The notes under the pieces are model-generated. The model made no database searches. It saw only the letters and a program-made list of their open reading frames with translations, and had not been told where the DNA came from. The position numbers and the translations under genes were made by a program. This document shows, in pieces, positions 28,432-40,644 of a stretch of 64,000 nucleotides of DNA (the first letter of the stretch is position 1; every line of letters starts with the position of its first letter). The DNA comes from Blattamonas nauphoetae (taxonomy: Eukaryota > Preaxostyla > Oxymonadida): assembly GCA_033064195.1 (NCBI GenBank), contig JARBJD010000284.1, forward strand, positions 1-64,000. The letters are read 5' to 3'.

Positions 28432-30556
28432 ATGGGATCAAACCTAAATTCGAGTATGTCGTCTGCTCGTCCCAAACCAAAATCTAAAGCAACACCTCAA
28501 TTTAAAGTGAAGGTTCCTGAGCCATGTGTGATTGATTGTTCTCATTTTGTGTTCATTTTTCGTCCTGATTTCTTTACTGTTGAGATCATACCGATTCACA
28601 TTTATCTTTGTTCACCTTTTTCTATCAATGTCAGACAAGTTTGTCCGAACACTGGGCCAAGGAAGATTTGGATCAGTGCACGAAGTGTCGAAGACACCAT
28701 CAAATGAACATTTTGCGATGAAGATCCTGCCGTTCACATCGGAATCAGATTTCAAGAAGAATGAACACGAGATCGCGAAACTTTCGAAGTACCAGCATCG
28801 GAATGTGGTTGGGTTTGTGGAGGCAATTAAAGGAGACACTGCACATTTTGTTGTTCTGGAACTGTGTCTTCACTCGCTTCAATCGGAAATGAGCGAAAAC
28901 CAGAAACTTGGGGGGAAGATGGATATTGTGGTATGTGCTTCACTTTTCGATATTTTCAATCATTCTTTATTGAATATTTGATTTCTCCATGTAATTTGTG
29001 CCATGTTCTGTGATTGTTTTTCTTTTCTTGTTTCAGCGAGTGTATCGTGTGATGAGAGACGTTCTCGATGGAATTGCGTTTCTGCATTCACGTGGACAGA
29101 TCTATGGAGATCTGAAGGGACCGAATGTTCTGATTGGGAAAGATGGGGTCGCAAAACTTGGTTTGTTCTTCCCTCTCGATTTCTTCACTTATCTTCATTT
29201 TTTTGTGTGTTTTCTTCTCTCAACTTTACTCTGTGATATTCTTTTGTGTGTTCTTTTTGATGTGTCAGGAGATTTTGGAGGAGTTGCTGGGACAGGAACA
29301 TTGAAAACGTACGATCCAGCGGAATGTGGGACGATGCAGTTTTGGGCGCCAGAATTCTTCAAACTGACAGGAAAGACCGACAGCCAGATTGGATCAGCAG
29401 CGGGAGACATGTGGGCATTTGGGCAGCTTCTTTTGGAAATGTTGACATCTCGTTCGTGGATTGTTGGAGGGAGTTCTGTTGAGATTGAGAAATCGGTTTT
29501 GGGATTTGACATCAACCAGATTTGTCAGAAGGAAGAGTTTTTGGGAGAAACCCAGATTCTTCTCTCTCTTCTTCTGAGCAAAGTGTGATTTTTTGTTTGC
29601 TTCTCTTCTCTGCATCTCTTCCTCTTCTCGTTCATTTTCTCAGAATCCTTCAGAACGAATCTCATCAGCTGAACTTGTTCGAACGAATCGTCTTCAGAAA
29701 GTATTGGGTCCCGAAACACCACTCTCTCGCTTCTTCGCTGAGGAACTGGATACGACACGCATCGAACTCGAAACAACACGCGAAATGGATCGATTGAAGA
29801 TCGAGTCTTTGGAAGGGGAACTGTCGGCAGTGAAGAACGAGCTGCGACGAACGAAGGACACCACCTCATCTGAGTCATCGCCGTTCGTGTTTACGGATCA
29901 GACGCACTTTCGCGTGTTCAACAACGAAGTGACTCGAACTAGTGTTGAACAAGGTGAGGGCGGTGTTTCGCTGCACAGTTCTTTGTTTCTGAACAAACTG
30001 TTGGTGAATAGAGTGATTTCTGTGGAAGTCGTGATTCTATCTCTGAACGGTTGAATCTCTTTTTTCTCCATCATTTCCCCTCCAGGTGACGATTGTGGGA
30101 TTTGTGTTGGTTTGATGGATTCCTCGAATGCTGTCCCCAAAATCGGTGAATCTCTCGGATCTCAAGTACCCAGTCTGCTCTTCTCTCTGATCATCTTGAC
30201 AGGTTCTGTGAGTCTCAGCGAGAAAGGCCGCCTTCTCTTCAACACTCCTTCGTCGCATTCCAGTCGCTCTGCTCATCCTCCTCTGAAGAACGGAGATCGT
30301 GTTCGAATCGAGGTCGATCTTGAGTCGACGCCTCGGAAAGTGCTGTTTCTTGTGAATGGCGAGACTGGACGGAGTTTCGTGTCAGGAATTCCTTCATCAG
30401 TGCGGATTGGAGTCTGAAGCTCTTTTCTTTCATTTTTCTCTTTTTCAGTTTTCTGTCCTTGGAATCGGAACGTCTTTGCGAATTGACAATATTTCCCGCC
30501 TCTCCCGCCCCACACCCACCACAAAACTGATGAAAGAAGTAAAATGGGACCCTTAA
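28432..30556 (+). CDS. Serine/threonine protein kinase with coiled coil and SPRY domain
   Basis: Seven exons with consistent phases: 28432-28525, 28635-28930, 29037-29160, 29269-29582, 29644-30049, 30086-30411, 30449-30556; 555 residues. Kinase at about 33-275: LGQGRFGSV, FAMKIL (ATP Lys), NEHEIAKL (Glu), YGDLKGPNVLI (YGD in place of HRD; Asp, Lys and Asn kept), LGDFGG split by an intron, WAPEFF, GDMWAFGQLLLEML. Then an acidic coiled coil (about 300-345) and an SPRY-like domain (about 365-540) with LLFNTP, LKNGDRVRIEVDLEST and VLFLVNGETG. Introns are 36-109 nt. An alternative ATG at 28456 would remove eight residues. Likely an active cytosolic kinase; substrate unknown. Confidence 0.8.
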
Positions 30557-31180
30557 AGTCACTCTTAGTCTTTTCACCTCACAAAACCACTTTTTCTCCA
30601 CCAGTTTGACAAAACAAGACCACAAAACAAACTGAGCATCGTGTCCTTTGTCGCCTTCACGATGACATAACCCATGGAGATAACCTGATTTTAGAGAGAA
30701 ACAGAGAAAATGAGGACGAAGGGGGGTCTGAATAATTGATGGGGATGGAAAAGGACAAAACACAGAAAGTGTTGGTGGAACGAAAAGACAAAGATCAAGA
30801 AATAAGAACACACCTCAAACAGATCGGGTATGGCTAAAGAATGGCCAGAATGTAGGGCGCATCCCATTTAGACGAGATAAAAGTGACGTGTTTCTGAGAT
30901 GGCCAAAAGTCGAGATTGGGAAGGATAATCTGGTCACAATGTGCCGTTCGGGGACGTATGTAATAATCTGGAGAGATGACGCTTGACGACATGATAGTCA
31001 AAGACAGCCGCGTTGAGAACGACGAACCCAAAAGAGCAAATCATTTCTGGACGATTGGAGGCCATCACAGAACCTGTTCGTCGGCAACAGCAATCACAAT
31101 ATTCCCAAAATTCAAAGAGAGTCCGCAGAAACGAATTAGAGTCTTTTGAGAGAGTTGGATTCGATGCGTCATTTGATAGC
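30557..31180. other. Intergenic region between convergent genes
   Basis: The 3' flank of the kinase gene faces the 3' end of the next minus-strand gene. Only short frames without family resemblance are seen. Confidence 0.45.
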
Positions 31181-32236
31181 TCAATCTTCGGTGAATTTCA
31201 CATTCCATCCCAGCCATTGCGAGATTGAATGACATTTATTGACAACTCCGTAATCATAATCTTCGCTCTTGTTGTGCATTAACATCTGTTCGAGTGTGTC
31301 TTCGAAGTCTTCCGAAATCAGAGCTTGCATCATCCTTTTCACAGATTCGGATACTTCTGGGTCTTCGGTCTTCCATTCTTCAAGCGAAAAGTTGAGGAGG
31401 TGAAGTGAATACCAGAGATTGTTACTTTGTTCAATGGATGAGAGAGATCGCAGGTAAGCCACAACGATCGGAGATCTGAGAACAAACTCCAATGTTGGAC
31501 GATGAAATGGACTTGTTTCGATGAGTGTGTGCAATACAGATAGGAAGGGGCGGAACAAGTCTCCCCTGAGGACGTTTCGATTTGAGATCAGAAACGTCAC
31601 AAATTGAGATGATGGGATCACGACCTTCTGAAGGATCATTTCGCGATGGTTGAATGTGTCGACTGCAGCAGTAATGCCAAGGTCACAGACGAATGTATTG
31701 ATGATTTCGATGAGAAGGATGATACTCCTCTCATTTTCTGAAATTGGCAGTGTGTGAGGTTGAACAGTAGCCAACACATTGCTGACGAGATCTGCCTCCA
31801 CGAGATTAGTTAGAATTGCAGGTGATGATTTGGCTGTTGTTCCGTTCAGGAATGACAACGCTGCTGCGGCCACCGTCGAGTGGGGAGACGACAACAGAGT
31901 CAGGATGCTATCAACAAAGCCAGAAAGTGCTTCGGCTGAAGAGGGAACGAGGTCTGTGACGAGTATATCAGCTTGATCATCATCGTTCCACTTCGGTTCG
32001 AGGCTCTTCAGAAATATGGCAGCTCTGTCTTGAAGTGTATTGTCAAAAGGGTGTCTAGCTTTCACGAGTGATATAAGCGAACAGTAAATGACTGATTGGT
32101 TCTTAAACGATAATCTTGATTTCGGATCGAATTGCAGGAATGGTTCTTGCAATGTGGTCACAACTGAACGGGATTTCTGCGAGTGATTTAAAGAGGCACC
32201 AGAAGACGCTTTCGAACGAGAAAGTCCTTTTTTCAT
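31181..32236 (-). CDS. Helical-repeat protein, second subfamily
   Basis: A 351-residue intronless protein with an ATG at 32236. After a basic Ser-rich leader it has FLQFDPKSRLSFKNQSVIY, a conserved opening related in position to the SPF-x-NW block of the 357-residue family, then helix pairs (AAAALSFLNGTTAKSSPAIL, LVEADLVSNVLATVQPHTLP) and a C-terminal SVKRMMQALISEDFEDTLEQ helix. HEAT/ARM-like alpha-solenoid inferred. A short remnant of a close paralog lies 200 bp upstream. No enzyme motif. Confidence 0.7.
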   Translation of the reverse strand: MKKGLSRSKASSGASLNHSQKSRSVVTTLQEPFLQFDPKSRLSFKNQSVIYCSLISLVKARHPFDNTLQDRAAIFLKSLEPKWNDDDQADILVTDLVPSSAEALSGFVDSILTLLSSPHSTVAAAALSFLNGTTAKSSPAILTNLVEADLVSNVLATVQPHTLPISENERSIILLIEIINTFVCDLGITAAVDTFNHREMILQKVVIPSSQFVTFLISNRNVLRGDLFRPFLSVLHTLIETSPFHRPTLEFVLRSPIVVAYLRSLSSIEQSNNLWYSLHLLNFSLEEWKTEDPEVSESVKRMMQALISEDFEDTLEQMLMHNKSEDYDYGVVNKCHSISQWLGWNVKFTED

Positions 32237-32442
32237 AGAAGTGAAAGAGGATCATCCCATTTCTCGTGAAACGCCGTCTCGAAACTTACGACTTTCACAA
32301 TTCATGAATAATTTGAAGAAATATCATCAAGCCAAAATGTAGAATGAATTTAATCATCGTATTATCTCTCATCATCGGTTGCACGGTCTTCCTCAGGATC
32401 GGCGTCGCGATCTTCGATGAATGAGAGACATCTGGAGAACTA

Positions 32443-32560
32443 CATCGCAATCGGAGAAGCGAGAACAAACTCCAATGTGGGACGATTAAATGGGCTGCTG
32501 TGAAGGAGTTTATTCAATTGATACAAGAGCAAATTTGACAGGTCTCGATTGAGGATGGGT
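32443..32560 (-). pseudogene. Remnant of a second-subfamily helical-repeat gene
   Basis: About 40 minus-strand codons reading SSPFNRPTLEFVLASPIAM match the TSPFHRPTLEFVLRSPIVV block of the gene at 31181-32236. Nothing else of the gene survives. The rest of 32237-32636 holds no supported feature. Confidence 0.55.
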
Positions 32561-32636
32561 CGAGTTTGACAGAGAAATGAGTCTTACCCATCATGGAACC
32601 TATCTCTGAGCTTGAGAAGCGAATGAGAGTGTGCAA

Positions 32637-35600
32637 TCAGATGATGGAAGAGAAATCGAAAAGAGTCATTCGACACTTCTGCTCATCTTGACGAACAGTT
32701 CGGAGAAGTTCACCAATCAGTGCAATCCCAGTTTCGAAGTCCTCCAAAAACGAAGACTGAGAGACAGCCACGATGACATAATCAATCACTCCCAACTGGA
32801 CCATCTCCATCTTCCCTGCTTCATCACACAAATGAACAGTCCGAGCCAAAAACACGAGAACGAGGGACACGACAGAAGGAATTGGAGATCTAAAGAGGTC
32901 AGAGAAGGAAGAAACAAACAACAGGTAACTACTTATCGTTTTCATGGTGTGTCTGCGAGAGAACACAGAAGCAGCTGAAAAGAGGAATGAATAACAAACA
33001 ACGTCACACAAATGGATGAGATTGTCGGATACAACCTGCCCATTGACTGAAGCAGACCTAGAACAGCATAGCCCTCGATTAAGTGTGAAAAACCGACACT
33101 TCCGTTGAATATTGCCAGCGAAAGTTTATAATCAGGTTCGGATGACCATAGATCGATGGTTTTGGCGATGCCTGGAGTGTGAGAGAGGAGGTGTGGAATG
33201 AGGAGGAATGGAGATCTGAAGGAGAGTGGAAGGCTGAACCAATGAAGTCGGATGATTGTGTCCAAAAGCATGTTCACATCGTCCTTGGCTTCTTTATGTT
33301 CGATGTTGGGAAGTGAGGCGAGGAGAGACTTGACGAGCGATAAGAATGTGCGACACTCACCGAATGGCGCACACGTTCCGATGAATGTGAGCAGGATGTC
33401 ATAAAGGATCATTCCAGACAGATCGAAAGGTGGCAATTGGATGGTTAAACTTGAGAAGAATTGAAGGATGAGGGGAGGAGGAAAGAGATAATAGAGACGA
33501 AATTGATCCGACAGAAAACCACCAGAATCAGCTCCAAAATGATGGATTGATATCATGATCGATCGTTTATCCAGGAACATTGGTTGGAGATGAAAACCCC
33601 GAAGAAAGAGCGAGTGAAGACCGACGAATGGTGTGAGGATATGCTCAGAGGACAAGTCCTCCTCTTGCGAATCATAAACGACGAAGAAAGCGCTTGGATC
33701 AGAACGAAGAGTTCTTTCAAAAAGAAGTTGAACGAGAAAGGCTTGCTGCTGATGGAAACTGAGGTTTATCGACGTATGGCTGAGAATGAAGGATGTATGA
33801 TAATCTGTTGTGACGAACACGGTGTGAAGGCCTGGGAAGTTCAGGATGTAATCAAAGAGATCTGGCTGGAGTTTAAGACCAACGAGAAGCGACAGCTCGA
33901 GACAAAACTTGATTAGTGTCGATATAAATTCCATATATTGGCTCACCGTTCCATCGATGATGTACCGCCAGATTCTGTCTGAAGCTTGATGCTTAGTTTC
34001 AAAAGACTGGAAAAGGGAGTTAAAATAATTGTGAGTGTACGATCCAGAGTACTGACTCTTCATCACGATCAGATTGTGGATTGCCAGGGGAAATGACATA
34101 AATGAGTCAGTATCAGCTGCTACGAGCCCATCCAAGTCAAAATCTCTGTAAAAATGCGAATTCTTCGACTGAATGTCTTGATAGTTGCTCACCCACAACG
34201 CAATCACGCACAGTAGAGTATTTCGAGCTCCTGGAGATCCATCTCGAAAAGCTGTTCGGAGATCTTTCCAGTGCTTTTGGAGAAAGTCGTTGAAATCAAG
34301 ACATTTCTGCAAAAGTGTGGTAAGAATGTCTGAAGCAATTCTGGTGATTGAGGAATTGTTTGATGTCAGCGACGATACGAGATTGTCCACAAAAGAAGGC
34401 ATGTCGTCAATGCAATGATCTGGTGGGACAAGCTCACACACATCAGAACAACGTCTGAGTGCTTTGACCAGAGATTCATCATCCTCGTCGAAGAGAGACA
34501 CTGAAAATCGTTCATTCACATCAAAGTTCTCATGTTCCTTGAAGAGATGTAGATAAAACAGCTGTGGTGGAGGGGCGGGGTTGGTGACGGCGTGGGTGAT
34601 TGGTGGGGCGACGATGAGAGAGTGGAGAAGCTTCAACATCGCCATGGCTTCGTCGCTTTCTGTCACGGAGGGGAGACGAGTGGGTAGGGAGTGATTGGTT
34701 GTGCTCGCTGGCTCGATCAGAAGAGGGTCGGTGTCTTCAGATGGAGGGAGTTCTGTTTGGAGTGTGAGGGAGTCAGAGGTGGATTGGTCTGAGTCGACAG
34801 AAGCTGAATGTGAATCGTCAAACCGAACTGATATCTGAGTGGACGGATGGAGCGACCCAAACTCCGATCTGACCTCCTGTGTTGTAATGGACTCGCCTTC
34901 TGGAGTTTGTTTGAAGGGTGAGTTGATTTGATCGTCCATGGTTGTGGATAGGAGAACATCATCTTGTGAAGACTGGACTGAGTGCAAAGGGTCGGTTTTG
35001 GGAATGATTCGTTTTTGATATTTCGATTGGAGTCGAACAAGTGTCTCTTTGAAACCTGGATCTCGGAGAATGGAAATATCCGTCTGCGAAACGATCAAAG
35101 TGAAAAGAAGAAAGAGATACCATATTTTGAGGAGGATTGCTGATGAGATCCAATACATTTTCGAAGAATGTGACTTCCACATTCAGTTCTGTATGAGTTG
35201 ATTCTTGAAACAATTTGTCTGAACTGTCTGCTATTCGGTTCGAGTGTTCCGATGGGCTTCCATCTTCGTCAAAAATGGCTGAGGGTCTCAGTTGACCACA
35301 TAATGGATCCACTTCAGCCAGAATCAAACAGAATAATGTCCAACATGTGTCTGTAAACGTGTCTCCGTCAATGTTCCGAATCATATCCCAACTGATCGCA
35401 TTTGTGACGAGATGAGGGAATTGATCAGGGAAAACATTCGGAGTGATATCTTTAGATTGCACAAACGAGTTAAGAAGCGATATCACAATATTTTTGATGC
35501 GTTCCTGTATCAGTTCCAGAGGTGGCATGAAAAGGAGAGAAGAGTCATGAAGCTTTTCTAAAATTGTTCCAAATAGGTCGAAGAATGTACCTACATCGAC

Positions 35601-36120
35601 TGAGAAGGATGGAGTGACAGTGGGGAGTGGTGATGGAGGTGAGAGTTGCGATGGATCTGAGACGTGCGAGAAATTCGACAATAAAGGAGAGAAAAATCAC
35701 AAACTGATCCGAATTGTTCCTGTATCATCAATCATAACATCATCCGCGGTGAGAGAAGATTGACAAGGACGATGTTTCAGTCGAGAATCTAATCCAATCA
35801 TTCCTTCCACAAACCATTGTTTCAACGTCTAAACCAAAAAATACAGATGAAATTCTCAAAAAAGGAAAAAAAAACTAGACTTTCCAATGAATTGGACGGT
35901 CGAGTTTGATTGCTTCGTCGACGTGGTCTGAGAGTTTTGTCAGCCTTCTGTTTTGAGCCAGGGGCGACAATGATATATCAACACCTTGCAAACAGGGAGA
36001 TGTAAGAAGTGGAAGGATTGATTGCGATGATGATGAGGATTGTCTATCGGCGGATTCAGGCAGAGTGTTCGATGGTTGTTGGTGCTTCGTTGAATTCTGA
36101 GTTGTTCTGGAATATAGAAC
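32637..36120 (-). CDS. Large helical-repeat protein, multi-exon, 5' end unresolved
   Basis: Exons fit by splice signals and phase: from about 36120 to 35881, then 35828-35705, 35656-35121, 35083-33036 and 32889-32637; introns are 37 to 146 nt. The product exceeds 1,000 residues. A Ser-rich N-terminal part (RRLTKLSDHVDEAIKL) leads into Leu-rich helical repeats, with an acidic Ser/Thr-rich linker around 35.0-34.6 kb. The C-terminal exon (VSLVLVFLARTVHLCDEAG, FLEDFETGIALIGELLR) matches the last exon of the disrupted gene at 38.5-52.3 kb (FLEDYEHGCAIICALLR). The frame at 35681 opens only with TTG, which together with the CTCAG acceptor at 35657 shows it is an internal exon. First ATG not identified. 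Alpha-solenoid scaffold inferred. Confidence 0.65.
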
Positions 36121-36675
36121 GGATATTACCAGGCGAGTTTGGTTGATGAAGAGTCCAGGGAAAAATATGGCTTGTCAGGAAGGTAATACGACTTGAATGT
36201 GGGAGAAATAGGAGAAATGGGTGAGTAGCAGTAGGTAAAGAGTGATGGTGTTGAAGTAGAACGATGGATAAGCCAAGTTCTTGATTTCCCGCGAGATTGG
36301 GACGATCTCGAAGACTCATGTTAAAGTCCTCGGGGGAATCGATGAATTGATGATATGGAATCAGGGGTCAACATTCTGCGAAAACAATGCAGAAAACAGA
36401 TACATTCACTTGAAGAGTCGCTCATTGCTCCTTTCGGTGACTGCTACAGAATGAAGGAGCTGTTTCGATCAGTTCTGCTCCAAAACAACCAAAAATACAT
36501 CAGTAAAGGGAATCTGACATCGCCACTTGTTGTGAGGTTGGATCATCATAAATATTGAAAAGGAAGAGTGTATGATGGTGAAGCGAAACAGAAATAGATA
36601 ACAGGAGAGAAAAATGTATATGGTTCGTCAAACATCATTGAAACAAAGTGATCAGTCTGGATCTTGCAGGAATTG
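36121..36675. other. Spacer, possible 5' exon of the upstream-reading gene
   Basis: Minus-strand frames near 36120-36319 could hold the missing first exon of the large helical-repeat gene. No clear motif. Confidence 0.3.
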
Positions 36676-38212
36676 TCAGGATCGGAGTCGTTTGAGCCAC
36701 ATGACTTCGACAGAGTTATTCACATCAGTGAATCCAGTTGAGATTCCGAGGCAGAGAGGAGAAGGGATGTTGGTGAAGATCCCAGGCTGTTCCTGTTCAT
36801 CCACAAACAATCGAGCTTCTCTCGTCCTCATGTTCACTCGAATCGCTGTTGTTTGCCCAACTCTCTCCAACTGCTTGTTGGTTCCTTCTGGCTTGAATTC
36901 TGTATCATCTTTCCACATTCTTCCAGTCTTGAGTCCAAAATGCCCACCAATCCCATTCAGCCATTCTCCACAACTGTTTTGTGTGGCATCTTCAGGAAGT
37001 GGATGCTTTAGGAAGCCAAAACCTGAAAAGATGAGAATTGAGAGAAGAACACACACAAATACCAGACAGTGCTTGCAATTGTTCTGATTTTGAGTTCTCA
37101 CTCTCCCTCGGAGATCGGAAACGTGAATGCTGTTCTCCACGGTTGGTCTGTTGGAGTGACGACGATTTGCGTGAGAGTGGTTGGAGTGAGTGCATGAGCT
37201 GTTCTGTCGAATGTTAGGAGCGATTCTGTTCCTATCCAAATCTTCTGACTGATCAACTGACGTCCTATTTCGTCGAACTGCGATTTCAATAATTCATTCT
37301 CTCTATCCATCTTCTCCTTCCCGTTTCTCGCTTCCCCAAGTTCATCCGACAGCTTCTCTTTTTCTCGCTCTGCCTGTCCTTTCAGTTCCTCTGCTCTCTT
37401 CTGTCTTGTTTCTGCAGCCAACTTTTCTCGTTCAGCTTTCTTCTTCTCTTCTTCCATTTTCTCTCTTTCTGTTTTTGCTTTCTCATTCTCGTCTTCTGCT
37501 TGTGCAACTTGACATTTCAGTTGATTGATGTGTTCCGTCATTTCCAAACACCGTTGCTGAAGTTCGGAGAGTGACTGTTCCATCTTTCGGAATTCTTCAG
37601 TCTCCACAAGCACGAAAGGCCCATCGGGAACAGAATTCAAAATGGGGACACATTTTTCCACTCGTGTGCGGATCTTTTTGGGGAGAGTCGGAGTCTGAGA
37701 GAGGGTGGAGAGAGCAGAGTGGAGGAGTCGTTTGTTCGTCAGAGGGAGTTCTAAATCTGAAAAATCTGTCAAAATTCGCGACATCTCATCCAGTAGTTTG
37801 CATATCGTTGTTTCATTTTTTCCGTTCCATTCCCGAATTAGAAGTGGAATCGCATTCCAGTTCGGCATGTTCACAATCACTGAAACATCTGATCCTGATC
37901 TTGTCAATTCCTCCAACACCGATTCAAGTGACCCTGGTTTCTGTGAATATTCAAAAAGAGGCGATAACATTGCGAAAGAAAAGGAAACAGACAGTCGATG
38001 TTGGAGCATCCATAAATGAGTGATGCTGGAAAGAATGGAGGGAGAAAAGAGAGGAGTGGAAAGGTGAACACGGGGGGATTGTGAATCAGGATAGAGAATA
38101 CCTGATCAAAATCTGGGATCATCGTGAGCGATGAAGATCGGCTCACAACTTTCTTTTGAAAAACGCAATTCAGAAAAGAGGGGAGATTTACATTCACATG
38201 CATCGCAACTGT
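36676..38212 (-). pseudogene. Coiled-coil/SPRY protein, frame disrupted
   Basis: Exon 38212-38102 (TVAMHVNVNLPSFLNCVFQ) joins by a 161-nt intron to an exon starting at 37940 (KPGSLESVLEELTRSGSDVS). That exon carries a globular helical part, a long Glu/Lys/Arg coiled coil (about 37.55-37.25 kb) and the start of an SPRY-like domain (IWIGTESLLTFDRT). After SEGE a TGA stands where related proteins have Trp (remembered family pattern EGEWELKIR); the following codons still read ELKIRT. The rest of the SPRY domain (FLKHPLPEDATQNSCGEWLN ... ISTGFTDVNNSVEVMWLKRL) continues in another frame to 36676. An intron could explain the frame change but not the stop. Probably a recent pseudogene; the SPRY end resembles that of the pseudokinase at 26390. 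Confidence 0.6.
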
Positions 38213-38535
38213 CTGAAAAGAACGTGAAAGAGTGAAAATGAGATTTAAATCGAAACCACTCTCAAGATCCACGACCAAGGGGCTGAAAACTTCAGCAAGA
38301 AATGTGATTACATTCTTTTGTGGAAACGTGTGTCTCTTCGAGCTCTGAATCGTGTCATGTCACAACGCGACACTGTAGTTCATTGAATTCCCGTCTGAAT
38401 CTGTGTTTGACTGTCATCCATGCTTTTGCGATGGTCTCAATGGAATGTGATTGGAGAAATTGTGTTGTTCAATACAGGGAACTGGAATTGGTGGATGACA
38501 TTCACTGCCCGACATTGGATTCAGTGAAGAGTCGG
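38213..38535. other. Possible upstream exon of the coiled-coil/SPRY gene
   Basis: A minus-strand frame with SPLVVDLESGFDLNL ends at a TTTTCAG acceptor just before 38212. It may be an upstream exon or part of the intron. Unresolved. Confidence 0.3.
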
Positions 38536-40644
38536 TCAGATCATTCCTTGCAGCGGGTTGATGAGAAGAGGAAAGAAGTTGAATTCTGCAACTCTTGTTT
38601 GTCTGGTCTTCTCTCCACACGCCCGCAGAAGAGCACAGATGATCGCACAGCCATGTTCGTAGTCTTCCAAGAAACGAGAACGACACACACTCTCCACAAC
38701 AACATCAACAGCATTGCGATAAACCAACCATTGGCATGCTTTTGGTGAAACATCAACCGCTCGAGAGAGAGTCAACAAAGCGAGTGACACCCGAATCGGT
38801 GAGAGTGATCTGAAACATGAAGAGAATGATAAACTACAAGAACAACAAACAGGAGATTCTGCAGAGATGCTTTCAAACGGAATGGTTTCAACCAATTCAA
38901 AACAAAGCGAATCTCTTCGTGTGTGGTACGAGGGAGAGGATGGAGGGCTTGAACGAAAGCAAGAAGCGGGCTGTCAAAGTTGAGAGGGATGGAGTGAGAT
39001 GAAACAACAGCAATGTGGATCAGGATGTTGATGTTCCATCGAACACCATGTTCGCAGATGACAGAGAAGATCGAACTGAGAGCTGGGCATTCCCCAAATG
39101 GTGTGAAGGATGGGAAAGAGAACAAAGACATGTCGCTTACCAACAAATTACCATTCTGTCGATTCGCGGTGAGGATCTGCGCGCGGAGAGAGAGGAGGTT
39201 CTCAACAGGGAACAGATGCGGCAGAAGCGAATCAAATCCTGACTTTGCGAGAACACGAAAGAGTTCTTGACCAACAGCGTACCATTCGTATGTCACTCGT
39301 GCATCAGGTGAGGAGTGAGGGGGAGGAGAGAGGAGGATTTGGTGAAAGCCACGAATGAAGAATGGATGGAGTGTGGAGAAGAGATCACGAAAGGGGTGAT
39401 GGTGTTGTGTGACAAGCTGCACCCACTTGATGAGACCACGCAGAACATCAACAAATTGACAAGATCGGATCATTCGCTCGATCATGAGTTCGAAAGGGAA
39501 TGTCTGAATCAACAGATTCGGTGTGTAGTTGAGAAATTGAAGCTCCAATTGGGAGAAATCTGGGCGGAAGAGAAGTTCCACAACTTCTGAACGAGACCAA
39601 CAGTTGCGACGAGATGATGCGAAATGACGAAACACAACCAGACTGAGACACATGTTGCGGAGAGCATGATTCGATTGGAGAATCGAAGAATATTCACGCC
39701 GAACAAAAGCAACAACGTCAATCGACGAAGTGACCAACACCTCAAACGACTCGACGACAGAAGGGGAGTGAGGTTCGAAGATTTTGAGGCGTTCAGGGAC
39801 TTTCAGAATGATGAGGGCATTTATGAACGCCTGTGGATCCCCAAACTTTGTTCTGCAGATCTGGTGAATGAGGGCTTCAGTGACCCATTTTGGGGTGATT
39901 CCTGCTTCAACCGCTCGGCCCACCAACTGAATGGCAAAAGTTCTCTCATCGTATGTCCCATTGGATAGTGTCTTGGCGAGCGAATCGATGTGAGATAGAA
40001 GAAAGCGAAAGAAGAGTGGTAACTTGCGAGTCAGGACGAGGCGAGCACAATTTGACAAAATCTTGTTTGATGATCCCAGACAGCTCACGAGACCATCCAC
40101 AAATGACTGAGACAGCTCGCAGTGGTTTGATGTCTGATCCTGCTCAGCGAGTTGGGCAAGTTGGCCAAGACAGTCGGTGAGAGATGCGTCGTCGAGGTCG
40201 AAGATGGAAGCAGAGAAGAAGAGAGGGGAGTGGGAGAGTGGCTGGATCGGATGAAGGGGCGACGGGCGAGAAGCGAGGGCAGAAGGTGTTCGATCAGAAT
40301 CATTCTGCTTGCTCAAAATGGTGTGGATCGTCTCCACAAGGAAGAGTCGCTCTTCAGACGACAACTGTGTCGTGTTCGTTCACAGATGTGAAGAATCGTT
40401 GGTCGGCATCAAACGGAACAGACGAACCTGGACTTGACTGCGACAACGACGAAGAGATGTTTGAATGAGTCCACGATCTGTCAGATTCGGAGTTCGGTGT
40501 GTTCACAGCCTGGTTCTGCACTTCTTCCAGGATCTCTCGAAGATGGGGCGCGAACACCTGATCCGAGAGGAACATCAAATCAGAGCAACCTTTCCTCCGA
40601 CCAGCCAGATCCTCCACCAATCGCAAGAAGTCCTTCCAAAAGAG

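Noticed and set aside
32637-36120. A separate gene starting at 35681
   Set aside because: The frame opens there only with TTG, and a clear acceptor at 35657 joins in phase to an upstream exon.
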